Assembly (NCBI GenBank): GCA_044350425.1
Contig: JBILHS010000009.1
Span: 1-64,000 of the forward strand
Source of the DNA: M3007 sp044350425
GTDB lineage: Bacteria; Bacteroidota; Bacteroidia; Chitinophagales; Saprospiraceae
DNA: 64,000 nucleotides
Direction: 5' to 3'
The notes beneath the pieces are model-generated. The model saw only the letters and a list, made by a program, of their open reading frames with translations, did not search any database and was not told where the DNA came from. The stretch's first letter is position 1. Each line of letters begins with the position of its first letter. A program made the position numbers and the translations under genes. This document shows, one piece after another, positions 53,701 through 61,875 of the stretch.

Positions 53701-54485
53701 CTCGTCGAAGTAGAAGAGATATGATCGGCAAGCAACAGATTGCCGTCAGCAGTGGGCTGCTGATAATACAAGGCTTCCATACCGCTACCGGAATACGCTT
53801 TGGTGCTTAAAATGCTACCAGAGTTTAGTTCAAGTCGCACAAAAGCAGCTTCGCCGTCAGCACTACCACTGGCATAGATCACATTGCCATCAATATAATT
53901 TGAAAGAAGTAGATTGCTGCTGTTGGTGGAATAGGTACGGCTCCAAACCGTACTGCCATTTTGATCAAGGCGGAGAAAAATCGAATTGGTGGAGGCATTA
54001 CTACAGGTCATGGAGTAACCAGAAACGATGTATCCTCCCGCTGAGACAGGTATTAATCCGAGCGCAACGTCGTTTCGGTCTGCTTCGCCTACCGTTTTGC
54101 ACCATACCACAGCACCCGCTGCATTTACTTTAACCAGGAAAATATCGACGTTGCCTGAGCCGAGACTTCGAGTTTCACCAACAGCCAGATAGCCGTCCGA
54201 AGTATTCACCACACAATGAAATGCATCGGATTGTCCGGCGCCAAAACGTTTTTGCCAGATAATGTTTCCTGAACCATCCAGGCGGACCAGAAGCGCGTCC
54301 TGATTACCTGCAGAATTCGTAACATTGCCAGCTATGACGTAACCGTCCAAGGCTTCTATGATCCAACTCGCAGCTTCATTGCCGAAACCTCCAAATGTCT
54401 TCTGGAAAGTGATTTGGCTAAAAACCAAAGAGGAATGTAGGAACAAGACCCACACAAGCAGTTTTCTCGTACGTTTTGCCGCCAT
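50784..54485 (-). CDS. Large T9SS type A protein with nine 52-residue Cys repeats
   Basis: Protein of 1233 residues with a signal peptide (VWVLFLHSSLVFSQ). Residues of about 25-390 are a beta-propeller built of repeats like GNIIWQKRFGAGQSDAFHCV. Nine tandem 52-residue units follow (about 445-910, bases about 51770-53155), each opening FCPGESVLIAGQ and holding GGCDTVVTYTLE, with one Cys in each motif. Next come a HYR-like domain (KCPANITKMVGTGPRPVVV) and a Cys-containing beta domain. A T9SS type A domain (LLFPNPTTGALFADLSDWQG) ends the protein. The repeats probably form a rigid surface stalk or adhesive array. The ligand is unknown. Confidence 0.85.
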   Translation of the reverse strand: MAAKRTRKLLVWVLFLHSSLVFSQITFQKTFGGFGNEAASWIIEALDGYVIAGNVTNSAGNQDALLVRLDGSGNIIWQKRFGAGQSDAFHCVVNTSDGYLAVGETRSLGSGNVDIFLVKVNAAGAVVWCKTVGEADRNDVALGLIPVSAGGYIVSGYSMTCSNASTNSIFLRLDQNGSTVWSRTYSTNSSNLLLSNYIDGNVIYASGSADGEAAFVRLELNSGSILSTKAYSGSGMEALYYQQPTADGNLLLADHISSTSTSSDAKVWIQNVNRTTGQVLWSKVYHRPNDNICGRIEKVNDGGFLLVPYSCNNTPQSDALLGKIDPSGNLLWAYNYGGNASDRLIKAVQTLDGGFIAVGDTRSSSGNGSSDILIVKTDANGLIQGNCAKDANLQAMNFTASNLSLTVTQVSWKQAAAVLMSPLSINLQTQTFMPNAVPVIFKTVALCPNTAFAIGGVPHFAPKMVADTLASLNGCDTVFMYNLTLSPYNTGIHVIGLCDGQTYTINGVQYSAPNTVLDTVPSLTGSCDTVYTYVLKVWAQPTAEQTITFCPGETVLIGGQIYAQPGIVKSTKPATTGGCDTLVTYTLVLRPQPARAVSISFCPGETVLIGGNTYSQAGTVISAIPASNGASCDTLVTYTLELKPQPSRAEKLVFCAGESVLIAGQSYHQSGLVVANLASSTGGCDTVVTYTLEQVPQPSRAEIRSLCPGQSVTIGGQLYNQAGSVVVILASTTGGCDTLVTYTLEIQTPPARVETRTFCPGQSVTIGGQSYTQPATVIANLPSTTGGCDTIVKYTLELLPQITRSETISFCPGESVIIAGQNYDQPGAVVANLPSNTGGCDTIVTYTLNLRPQASRSETYSFCPGESILIAGQAYTQPGTFVGNVASITGGCDTVVTYTLNYLTPAPSNIALKCPANITKMVGTGPRPVVVNYADPVAASDCICAGLELDRTNGPASESLFPVGITEVCYRAKDNCGQEKLCCFSVNIREEEACEVKVNGCIRYELLSITADSARNRTYRIRVTNNCANKLISTAIQIPDGLIAMEPANNSTYSSSENRNYLVRSPNFSPMYSIRFKSTSDSIFNGQSDVFEYTLPAQAEVEYISIVSRLTQQANNETYLTILNCPVGVTPSNRIVKTKSRDAEAAWEQQNSMLLFPNPTTGALFADLSDWQGKKVQIQITNAVGQLFHTIKLVANEDLLRIEMPQGATNGIYLMEVVPEDGKKEVMRFMVQR

Positions 54486-54751
54486 GAGTACATTAAATCG
54501 AATTGGTGAACTACGCTTGCTACTCGTCAGCTGCTGTGCCCTTCTTGAGTTTCAAAAATTCCCGCTTGCGTTCAAACAGAAATAAAAGTACCTTACACAC
54601 GCTTAAAGAGTTGCCTTCTGCAACTGTATCCCCCAAATGTACTACACCCGACTATTTAATATTATGAAAAATTTCAAAATGTGCTAGAGATGCATTTTTT
54701 TTCGACGAACATGCCAATTTAGTGGTAAGTATGGGTGGTTTTTTTAGATTT

Positions 54752-55627
54752 TCAATCCAAATACCGCTTAACCAGCCCATCGTAATGGTCAATTCTCCTG
54801 TCCCGGAAGAAAGGCCAGATCCGCCGAACCGCTTCTGTGCGCGTTTTGTCCAGCTCAAAAATGATATTTTCTTCCTTGTCCGGACTTGCCTGAAAGAGTA
54901 CTTCTCCTTGCGGCCCTGCTACAAAACTTTGTCCCCAGAACTGAATACCGCCCGTTACTCCGGTCCAATCCGGCTCGTGCCCTACCCTATTCACTGCAAT
55001 AACCGGAAGCCCATTGGCAACCGCATGCCCCCTTTGAATGGTAAACCAGGCATCATGCTGCCGGCTTTTTTCCTCTGAGGCGTCTGAACTCTCCCAACCA
55101 ATCGCCGTTGGATAGATCAACAATTCAGCGCCTGCCAACGCCATTAACCTGGCAGCCTCCGGATACCATTGATCCCAGCAAACCAAAACCCCGAGTTTTC
55201 CCACAGAGGTCTGGATGGGCTGAAAGCCCAGATCCCCCGGTGTGAAATAGAATTTCTCATAGTATGCCGGATCATCCGGAATATGCATTTTGCGGTATTT
55301 ACCAGCGATACTGCCATCTTTTTCAAAAACAACCGCAGTATTGTGGTAAAGCCCTGGTGCGCGTTTTTCAAAAAGAGAGGTAACCAATACCACGCCATAT
55401 TTTTTTGCCGCAGCTGCAAATATCGCTGTGTCTGGCCCCGGGATTGGTTCAGCCAGATCAAACATCTCCGTTTCTTCAGCCTGACAGAAATAGATCCCAC
55501 AATGAAGCTCTTGTAAGATCACCAACACGGCACCTTTAGCCGCACAATCCGCAATACCCGCCAGCGACTTCTCTATATTAGCCTGCTTATCTCTCGAACA
55601 GGACTGTTGAACAATACCTACCTTCAT
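54752..55627 (-). CDS. aguB: N-carbamoylputrescine amidohydrolase
   Basis: Nitrilase-superfamily enzyme of 291 residues with the Glu40 (ILQELHCG), Lys113 (YRKMHIPDD) and Cys150 (GVLVCWDQWYPE) triad. The pattern CWDQWYPEAARLMALAGAE is typical of AguB, which hydrolyses N-carbamoylputrescine to putrescine, CO2 and ammonia. The agmatine deiminase gene lies just upstream on the same strand, so the two give a full agmatine-to-putrescine route. The gap between them holds the nonamer array. 54486-54751, between this gene and the repeat-protein gene, shows nothing I can assign. Confidence 0.93.
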   Translation of the reverse strand: MKVGIVQQSCSRDKQANIEKSLAGIADCAAKGAVLVILQELHCGIYFCQAEETEMFDLAEPIPGPDTAIFAAAAKKYGVVLVTSLFEKRAPGLYHNTAVVFEKDGSIAGKYRKMHIPDDPAYYEKFYFTPGDLGFQPIQTSVGKLGVLVCWDQWYPEAARLMALAGAELLIYPTAIGWESSDASEEKSRQHDAWFTIQRGHAVANGLPVIAVNRVGHEPDWTGVTGGIQFWGQSFVAGPQGEVLFQASPDKEENIIFELDKTRTEAVRRIWPFFRDRRIDHYDGLVKRYLD

Positions 55628-55641
55628 ATAATTAAATTTTA

Positions 55642-55802
55642 AATGTGGTCAATTTGTTTAATGTGGTCAATTTGTTTAATGTGGTCAATGTGGTCAATAA
55701 GAACAATGTGGTCAATGGGAGCCCGGTTGAGCCGGGGACTTTTGCCACCCCGAGTGCAATTCACATTGACCACATTGACCACATTCAAATATTGACCACA
55801 TT
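55642..55802. repeat. Inverted array of 9-nt units
   Basis: Left arm 55642-55722 is nine consecutive nonamers that all begin AAT: AATGTGGTC five times, AATTTGTTT twice, AATAAGAAC and AATGGGAGC. The right arm (about 55762-55802) holds three full copies of the complement GACCACATT and a partial one, with an 8-nt spacer unit. The right arm lies over the end of aguA and encodes its last residues NVVNI. Three of the units can pair across the 39-nt centre to form a hairpin. Confidence 0.88.
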
Positions 55803-56819
55803 TAACGGATATTGCATGGTAACGCAGTGGAGCGAACCATGTTGCAGGATCAATGCACTGCAATCGATGCCAATGACCTCCCGGTCAGGGAATATTGTGT
55901 TGAAGATGCGAAGTGCCTCCTCGTCCTGCGGCACCCGGTAGGTTGGAACCAGTACAGCGCCATTGATGATCAGGAAATTAGCGTAAGTAGCCGGCAAGCG
56001 ATTTCCATCTGTATCAAAGCAAGCGTCCGGCCAGGGCAAAGGCACCAGTTTATAAGGTGCACCGTCGAAAGTCTTGAACTGAAGCAATTCGGCCTCCATC
56101 TGCTGAAGCGCATCAAAATGTTCGTCGGAAGCGTCGTTGCATTTGACATAAGCGATCGTGTCCGCTGAACAAAATCGCGCAAGCGTGTCAATGTGAGAAT
56201 CAGTATCATCACCAGCCAGATAGCCATGATTCAACCAAAGAATTCGCTCTAAACCAAAGCAATCTTTCAGATAGGTTTCCAGCTGCGCTTTCGAGAGGTG
56301 TGGATTCCGATTAGGGGAAAGCATGCATTCTGCGGTAGTAAGTAGTGTGCCCAAGCCATCACTTTCAAGTGCACCGCCTTCCAATACAATACCTCCGGGT
56401 CTAATTTCGGCATTGAACACACCCTTATTATCTAGGTGTTGTGTGATGCGGTTATCCTTGTCTGCCGGAAATTTCAAACCCCAGCCATTAAAGACAAAAT
56501 CGAGCAATACCGGATTCCCGTTTTCTTCCAGGGTAATTGCGCCGTGATCGCGGGCCCAGGTATCATTACTCGGGGCTTCCACCCATATGAAATTTTGCAG
56601 ATCGGCATCTCCGAACCATGTTCTGGTCTCCTTTATACCATTACAAACAATCAGGACCGGCTGAAAACGACTGATATTTTTGGCTATTTGTACAAAGCAA
56701 GGCATGACCTCGTCCAATACAGACACCCAGTCCGTGTCTTTGTGCGGAAAAGTAAGTTGAACAGCGCTTTGAGGTTCCCATTCTGCTGGAAGGCGCCTTT
56801 GGAGTGTGTTTGTGTTCAT
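55785..56819 (-). CDS. aguA: Agmatine deiminase
   Basis: Start at the ATG at 56819 (344 residues, MNTNTLQRRLPAEWEPQSAV). It converts agmatine to N-carbamoylputrescine and ammonia. Family motifs are TWARDHGAITL, GGIVLEGGALESDGLGTLLTT, LAGDDTDSHIDTLARF and the catalytic Cys332 in HGSLHCVTMQYP. Family members end shortly after this point. Here the last residues LNVVNI are encoded by the nonamer array, so the array appears to have replaced the original 3' end. aguB follows. A perfect -7 box precedes the gene. Confidence 0.94.
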   Translation of the reverse strand: MNTNTLQRRLPAEWEPQSAVQLTFPHKDTDWVSVLDEVMPCFVQIAKNISRFQPVLIVCNGIKETRTWFGDADLQNFIWVEAPSNDTWARDHGAITLEENGNPVLLDFVFNGWGLKFPADKDNRITQHLDNKGVFNAEIRPGGIVLEGGALESDGLGTLLTTAECMLSPNRNPHLSKAQLETYLKDCFGLERILWLNHGYLAGDDTDSHIDTLARFCSADTIAYVKCNDASDEHFDALQQMEAELLQFKTFDGAPYKLVPLPWPDACFDTDGNRLPATYANFLIINGAVLVPTYRVPQDEEALRIFNTIFPDREVIGIDCSALILQHGSLHCVTMQYPLNVVNI

Positions 56820-56838
56820 TTTGAAACGAAATTGGCCG

Positions 56839-56846
56839 CAAAAATA
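56839..56846 (-). promoter_or_regulatory. Likely -7 box of aguA
   Basis: On the minus strand TATTTTTG matches TAnnTTTG, 19 nt before the aguA ATG. No good -33 element was found. The rest of the divergent gap to susC (56847-57169) is AT-rich; TACCTTCG near 56986 is a near-match -7 on the plus strand, otherwise nothing is seen. Confidence 0.4.
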
Positions 56847-57169
56847 GGAAAAGTAAAGAGGCTGGAACAGGCTAAAATAATGTTTTACCATATCAGACAT
56901 CGTTTTTCAATTGGCAATCTAATTTGGATTTTCAGGTTTTATAAAAATTTTAAAAAAGTGCTTGTTTCTAAAACTTCCAAAATACTACCTTCGCCACATC
57001 TTAGTGTTCACCACACACACTGAGACAGTTCCTCTAAAACCACCCGCCCTGCCAGATCCAACCGCATTGTTCGACATACTTTTCGCATTCCCCATGCAAA
57101 CCGAACCTTACTAGCGGCTATCATTTTTTGTGGCATAATATCATTTCACTAAACTAAACTCATTATTGT

Positions 57170-60151
57170 ATGAAGTTTTTACACACCCTAAGCAAGGGCG
57201 GGTTGCTTGTAGCGCTTTTGCTGCTATGTAACTTTGCCATGGCTCAACGCATCGTTAAGGGAACTGTCACCGACGCAGAAACCGGTGACGCCCTGATTGG
57301 TGCTTCTGTATCAGTAGTAGGCACCACCCGTGGTGCAGCCACTGACATTGACGGCAAGTATAGCATTGACGTACCTGCAGGTTCTACCCAACTCCGTATT
57401 ACCTACACGGGATACGATGAGCAGGTGATTGTACTTGGACCATCCAATACTGTGGATGTAGGTATGAAAGCTGCTGGTGTTTTGGATGAGGTCGTAGTTA
57501 TTGGCTATGGTTCTATCAAGAAGTCCGACGCAACCGGTGCTGTGAGCACCGTTACGGAAAAGAACTTTAACCGCACTGCTTTAACGCCTGAGCAATTGAT
57601 CCAGGGTCGTGCAGCAGGTGTTGTCGTGACAAATAGCAGTGGCGAACCAGGTGCAGGCATTAATGTCCGCATCCGTGGCACAGCTTCTGTGAACGCCAAC
57701 AACAACCCCCTGTTCGTCGTGGACGGTGTTCCACTCAGTGGCGGCGAAACTAGTGGTAGTTCGGATGTCGCAGGTCTGGGTAGTCAGGCTGCCAGGAACC
57801 CCCTGAACTTCTTGAACCCTGCCGACATTGCAAGCATTGACGTATTGAAGGATGCCTCTGCCACAGCAATTTATGGCTCACGTGGCGCCAATGGTGTAGT
57901 GATTATCACCACTAAAAGTGGTCAAAGCGGAAAAGGAGTTTTGGAATATGGGTATACTTTGGGCGTTGGAACTTTGGCCAATACCTATGATGTATTGGAT
58001 GCCAGAACCTATGTTGCTGAATGGCAAAAACTTAACCCAAATGGTAATCCAACGGAGGTCAACTTCGGATCTGAAACAGATTGGCAAAGGGAAATTACCC
58101 GCACTGCATTGTCACACAGCCATAATCTCGCTTTCGGCGGAAGTGGTCAGGGTGGAGACTTCCGCTTTTCATTGGGCTACTTAAACCAGGACGGTATCAT
58201 CAAAGAGAGCGGAATCAAACGCTTGACTGGCCGGTTTAACGGTTCAAAAAAATTCTGGGACGATAAGTTGAAAATTGCGACCAACTTCACAGTGGCGCAG
58301 ACTCTGGATGCTGGTGCACCGCTTACAGAAACCGCAGGTTTTGAAGGTGATGCATGGGCAAACGCCCTTAAAGGCAACCCTACGTGGCCAACCCACAATG
58401 CAAATGGCACCGTATTCCAAAGTGGTAAAACAAGCGAGCCAAGCCCTCTTGCAATGATTGAATTATCTGATGACGCTACAAACACATTGCGCGCGCTGGG
58501 TAATATCAATGCGGAATACACCCTTGCAGCTGGTTTGACTTTCAAAACCGTACTTGGGTTTGATCAATCCATCTCTGCCCGTAAAAATGCATTTTCAAAA
58601 GATCTGATCGCAGGTGATGCGATCGGTGGCAAAGGTCGTCTTTACACAACCGACATTGAAACTGGCAGTAAATTGTGGGAAAACTACTTTACATACAACA
58701 AAGAATTCGGCAAAGTAAACTTTACCGGCTTGTTGGGTTACTCCTACCAGCAATTCCGCAATGCTGGAAAGCGCAACGTTTACAGCAAATTCAGTACTTC
58801 TGATCTGGATTTGATGGTCAACAATACCTCTACAGCAGGGGTTTCGGCTATTGTAAACTCCTATGATGCTACTGACGAACTTCAGTCTTATTTTGGACGC
58901 GTGAATTTCGGAATTTCAGAAAAATACTTACTGACAGCTACTGTACGTGCGGATGGTTCTACCAAATTTGGTGGCGACAACAAATATGGCTATTTCCCAT
59001 CTGGTGCCTTCAAATGGCGCATCACCGAAGAGTCTTTCTGCCCAAATGTGTTTACTGACCTTGGACTTCGTTTAGGCTATGGTATAACTGGTAACCAGCA
59101 GATCCCACACAACCTATACACAGCGCGCACCCGCAGTGGTGACGGTGGTATTGACAATGGTGGTGTTGCATTTACTGGAGGTACGGCAAGTGTTACTTCT
59201 GATAATCCTGCAATCAAATGGGAAACCACTTCCCAGTTGAACATTGGATTGGACTGGGGCTTCTGGAACTCACGCCTGACAGGTTCTATCGACCTTTACA
59301 AAAAGAATACCAAGGATATGTTGGTGCAGGTTTTTGCTGCACAGCCTTCTCCAAATGACTTTGTATGGAAAAATCTGGATGCTGATGTTGAAAACAAAGG
59401 TTTGGAAATTACCGTAAACCTGGTAGCCATCGATAAAGATAAGTTTGACTGGCGAATTCAGGGTAACGTTGCATTCAACCAAAACAACGTTAACTCCTTT
59501 GGTAGTATCCTTAACACAGGTCGTATCAACGGCCAGGGTCTTTCTGAGGCCTATGCACAACGTATCGCTCAGGGCCAGCCTTTGTTCTCTTATTTCCTCC
59601 GCGAATTCGACGGATATGACGCATCCGGCAACCAGAAATACGTGAACGATCTTGACGCACAGGTTTTTGTTGGAAAAAGTCCGATCCCTAAAATGACACT
59701 GGGTTTTACCAACCAATTCCAATTTGGCAATCTTGACGCCAGCATCTTCTTTACTGGTCAGTACGGTCACTACATTTACAACAACACTGCCAATGCACTC
59801 TTTACTGCGGGTGCTTTGGGTGCAGGCCGTAACGTAACAGCTGACGTACCAACCAGTGGTGAGAGCCGTAATAACGCACCAGACGTTTCTACTCGCTTCC
59901 TGGAAAAAGGTGATTTCCTTCGCCTCCAGGACGTAACTTTGGGCTACAACATTCCGTTGAAATCCAAATCAGTTTCTGCATTGCGTTTGTTCGTAAATGG
60001 TCAGAATCTCATGGTATTTACAGATTATACTGGACTTGATCCGGAGGTAAACGTGAATAAAGCCATTAACGGAATCCCTTCTTTGGGTATTGACTACAAT
60101 GCCTATCCACGTGCGCGCACCATTTCATTTGGTGCAAACGTCACTTTCTAA
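57170..60151 (+). CDS. SusC/RagA-family TonB-dependent outer-membrane transporter
   Basis: Protein of 993 residues with a signal peptide (LLVALLLLCNFAMAQ). The carboxypeptidase-regulatory-like N-terminal extension (VKGTVTDAETGDALIGASVS) is typical of SusC. The plug domain has GAVSTVTEKNF, GRAAGVVVTNSSGEPGAG and PLFVVDGVPLSGG, and is followed by a 22-strand-type barrel ending in an aromatic residue (FGANVTF). It imports a ligand captured by the SusD partner, powered by TonB. susD follows after 27 nt. No FecR/anti-sigma pair is in the window, so control of the locus is unknown. Confidence 0.95.
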   Translation: MKFLHTLSKGGLLVALLLLCNFAMAQRIVKGTVTDAETGDALIGASVSVVGTTRGAATDIDGKYSIDVPAGSTQLRITYTGYDEQVIVLGPSNTVDVGMKAAGVLDEVVVIGYGSIKKSDATGAVSTVTEKNFNRTALTPEQLIQGRAAGVVVTNSSGEPGAGINVRIRGTASVNANNNPLFVVDGVPLSGGETSGSSDVAGLGSQAARNPLNFLNPADIASIDVLKDASATAIYGSRGANGVVIITTKSGQSGKGVLEYGYTLGVGTLANTYDVLDARTYVAEWQKLNPNGNPTEVNFGSETDWQREITRTALSHSHNLAFGGSGQGGDFRFSLGYLNQDGIIKESGIKRLTGRFNGSKKFWDDKLKIATNFTVAQTLDAGAPLTETAGFEGDAWANALKGNPTWPTHNANGTVFQSGKTSEPSPLAMIELSDDATNTLRALGNINAEYTLAAGLTFKTVLGFDQSISARKNAFSKDLIAGDAIGGKGRLYTTDIETGSKLWENYFTYNKEFGKVNFTGLLGYSYQQFRNAGKRNVYSKFSTSDLDLMVNNTSTAGVSAIVNSYDATDELQSYFGRVNFGISEKYLLTATVRADGSTKFGGDNKYGYFPSGAFKWRITEESFCPNVFTDLGLRLGYGITGNQQIPHNLYTARTRSGDGGIDNGGVAFTGGTASVTSDNPAIKWETTSQLNIGLDWGFWNSRLTGSIDLYKKNTKDMLVQVFAAQPSPNDFVWKNLDADVENKGLEITVNLVAIDKDKFDWRIQGNVAFNQNNVNSFGSILNTGRINGQGLSEAYAQRIAQGQPLFSYFLREFDGYDASGNQKYVNDLDAQVFVGKSPIPKMTLGFTNQFQFGNLDASIFFTGQYGHYIYNNTANALFTAGALGAGRNVTADVPTSGESRNNAPDVSTRFLEKGDFLRLQDVTLGYNIPLKSKSVSALRLFVNGQNLMVFTDYTGLDPEVNVNKAINGIPSLGIDYNAYPRARTISFGANVTF

Positions 60152-60178
60152 ACAACTTACACAAAAATATTTTTCAAC

Positions 60179-61696
60179 ATGAAGAATTCAAAATTTTTCT
60201 ATCTTCTTCCACTTTTTGTGCAAGGTCTTCTGGTTTTCCAGGCCTGCACTGATCTGGAAGTAGAAGCTACTGACTCGGTTTTTACGCCAGTTACAGGCAG
60301 CACATTTGCAGGGAATGCCACTGACTTGTTGGCCTCTGCCTATAATGACATGAACTCTGTTGCTGACCAAGCTGGTATCTATTCCTTGACGGAGCACGTT
60401 ACGGATGAAATGATCCCGCCAACCCGTGGCACTGACTGGGGTGATAATGGTGTTTGGCGTACTTTACACGCACACACATGGGATCCAACCCACCAGTTTG
60501 TAGCGAATTCTTGGAATCAGTTGAATGGTCGCATCTTCAAATGCAATCAGGTGTTGGCTTCTACAAGCCCGGCTCCAACTACATCAGAAATTGCGGAAGC
60601 TAAGTTTCTTCGTGCATGGTATATGTACCAGGTCATGGATCTTTTCGGCAAAGTACCTTTCCGTAATGTGGGAGAGGGTGTAGAAGTAAATCCACGCGTT
60701 TTGAGCCGCTCAGAGGCTTTTGATTTTGTAGAAAAAGACCTTACTGAAGCACTTCCTGACCTGGCAGTAATTGGACCAGTGGGCGATAACAGCACCGCTT
60801 CCAAAGCGGCTGCGAACACCCTTCTGGCACGTCTTTACCTGAACAAGGCAGTATACAAAGGAACAAGCCCTACAGGTCCTTTCACCTTTGACAATGCCGA
60901 TATGGCCAAAGTAATCAGCTACTGCGATGCCGTAATCGCTGATGGTTTTACTTTGGAGCCAAACTATTTTGATGTATTCAAAGCAGGTGCAAAAAATGAG
61001 ATCATTCTAAACACCAATAACAATGGTGGTTCACCACAGAACCGTGTTTACATGACCTTGCACTACGACAACAATCCTTCTGGCTGGAACGGATTTGCAA
61101 CGCTGTCTGATTTCTATGCTAAATTCCAGGATGGTGATCAGCGTAAGGGTATTCCTGCCGCTAAAGATGGTTCAGAATTTTCTGGTATCGGATATGGCTT
61201 TTTGGTGGGTACGCAGTACAAGGATAATGGAACTGTTGTAGCAAATTCACGTAATGGTGGCGCTCCATTGGAGTTTACTCCTGATATTCCATTGGCAGGT
61301 GCTACCTCCAACCAGGGTATCCGTGTGATGAAATATCACCCAGGTCAATATGGCAAATATATTTTGCTCCGTTTGGGCGATGTGATCACCATGAAAGCTG
61401 AAGCACAACTTCGCTCTGGAAACTCTGCAGCAGCATTGGCTACACTAAATGCGCTCCGTGCTGTTCGCGCTCCATCGCTCGCTCCACTTGCTTCGATCGA
61501 TCTGGCAGGTATGCTCGACGAGCGTGGCCGTGAGCTGTACTGGGAAGGCTTGCGTCGTACGGACCAGGTCCGTTTTGAAACTTTTGATGACATCTGGTCA
61601 TATAAAACCAAAACAGATCCAACACGTAACGTATACCCGATCCCACAACAGGCTCTGGACTCCAATCCAAATCTTCGTCAAAACGATGGCTATTAA
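60179..61696 (+). CDS. SusD/RagB-family nutrient-binding lipoprotein
   Basis: Protein of 505 residues with a lipoprotein signal peptide (LFVQGLLVFQAC, Cys about 23). The body is the helical TPR-based SusD fold: AKFLRAWYMYQVMDLFGKVPF, SKAAANTLLARLYLNKAVYKG, and the C-terminal motif LDERGRELYWEGLRRTDQVRF with PIPQQALDSNPNLRQNDGY. It binds ligand at the cell surface as a lid on SusC. The ligand is probably a glycan because an MFS sugar porter gene follows. The gene ends in a strong terminator. Confidence 0.95.
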   Translation: MKNSKFFYLLPLFVQGLLVFQACTDLEVEATDSVFTPVTGSTFAGNATDLLASAYNDMNSVADQAGIYSLTEHVTDEMIPPTRGTDWGDNGVWRTLHAHTWDPTHQFVANSWNQLNGRIFKCNQVLASTSPAPTTSEIAEAKFLRAWYMYQVMDLFGKVPFRNVGEGVEVNPRVLSRSEAFDFVEKDLTEALPDLAVIGPVGDNSTASKAAANTLLARLYLNKAVYKGTSPTGPFTFDNADMAKVISYCDAVIADGFTLEPNYFDVFKAGAKNEIILNTNNNGGSPQNRVYMTLHYDNNPSGWNGFATLSDFYAKFQDGDQRKGIPAAKDGSEFSGIGYGFLVGTQYKDNGTVVANSRNGGAPLEFTPDIPLAGATSNQGIRVMKYHPGQYGKYILLRLGDVITMKAEAQLRSGNSAAALATLNALRAVRAPSLAPLASIDLAGMLDERGRELYWEGLRRTDQVRFETFDDIWSYKTKTDPTRNVYPIPQQALDSNPNLRQNDGY

Positions 61697-61725
61697 TTTA
61701 GCTGATTTTGCTGAAATAAAATGCG

Positions 61726-61757
61726 ACAGGCCGCCCGCAAGGGTGGCCTGTTTTTTT
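61726..61757 (+). terminator. Terminator after susD
   Basis: Stem ACAGGCC-G-CCC (61726-61736) with GGG-T-GGCCTGT (61741-61751), GCAA loop, then a T7 run. It separates susCD from the transporter gene. Confidence 0.85.
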
Positions 61758-61875
61758 GTGCTTTTTGGTGCGAATAGTCGCCATAAAGTGATAGAAAACC
61801 ATTTATCTTCGAGCCTTTACCCGCCGAAGCCCGTTTAGGGCGAAGGCGGGCTTACCCAATATCCTATACTGATTT

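Noticed and set aside
55645..55941. ORFs of 74-98 codons on both strands reading NVVNLFNVVN-type repeats
   Set aside because: They are translations of the 9-nt array, whose unit length is a multiple of three and so keeps frames open. Their remainder is antisense to aguA.
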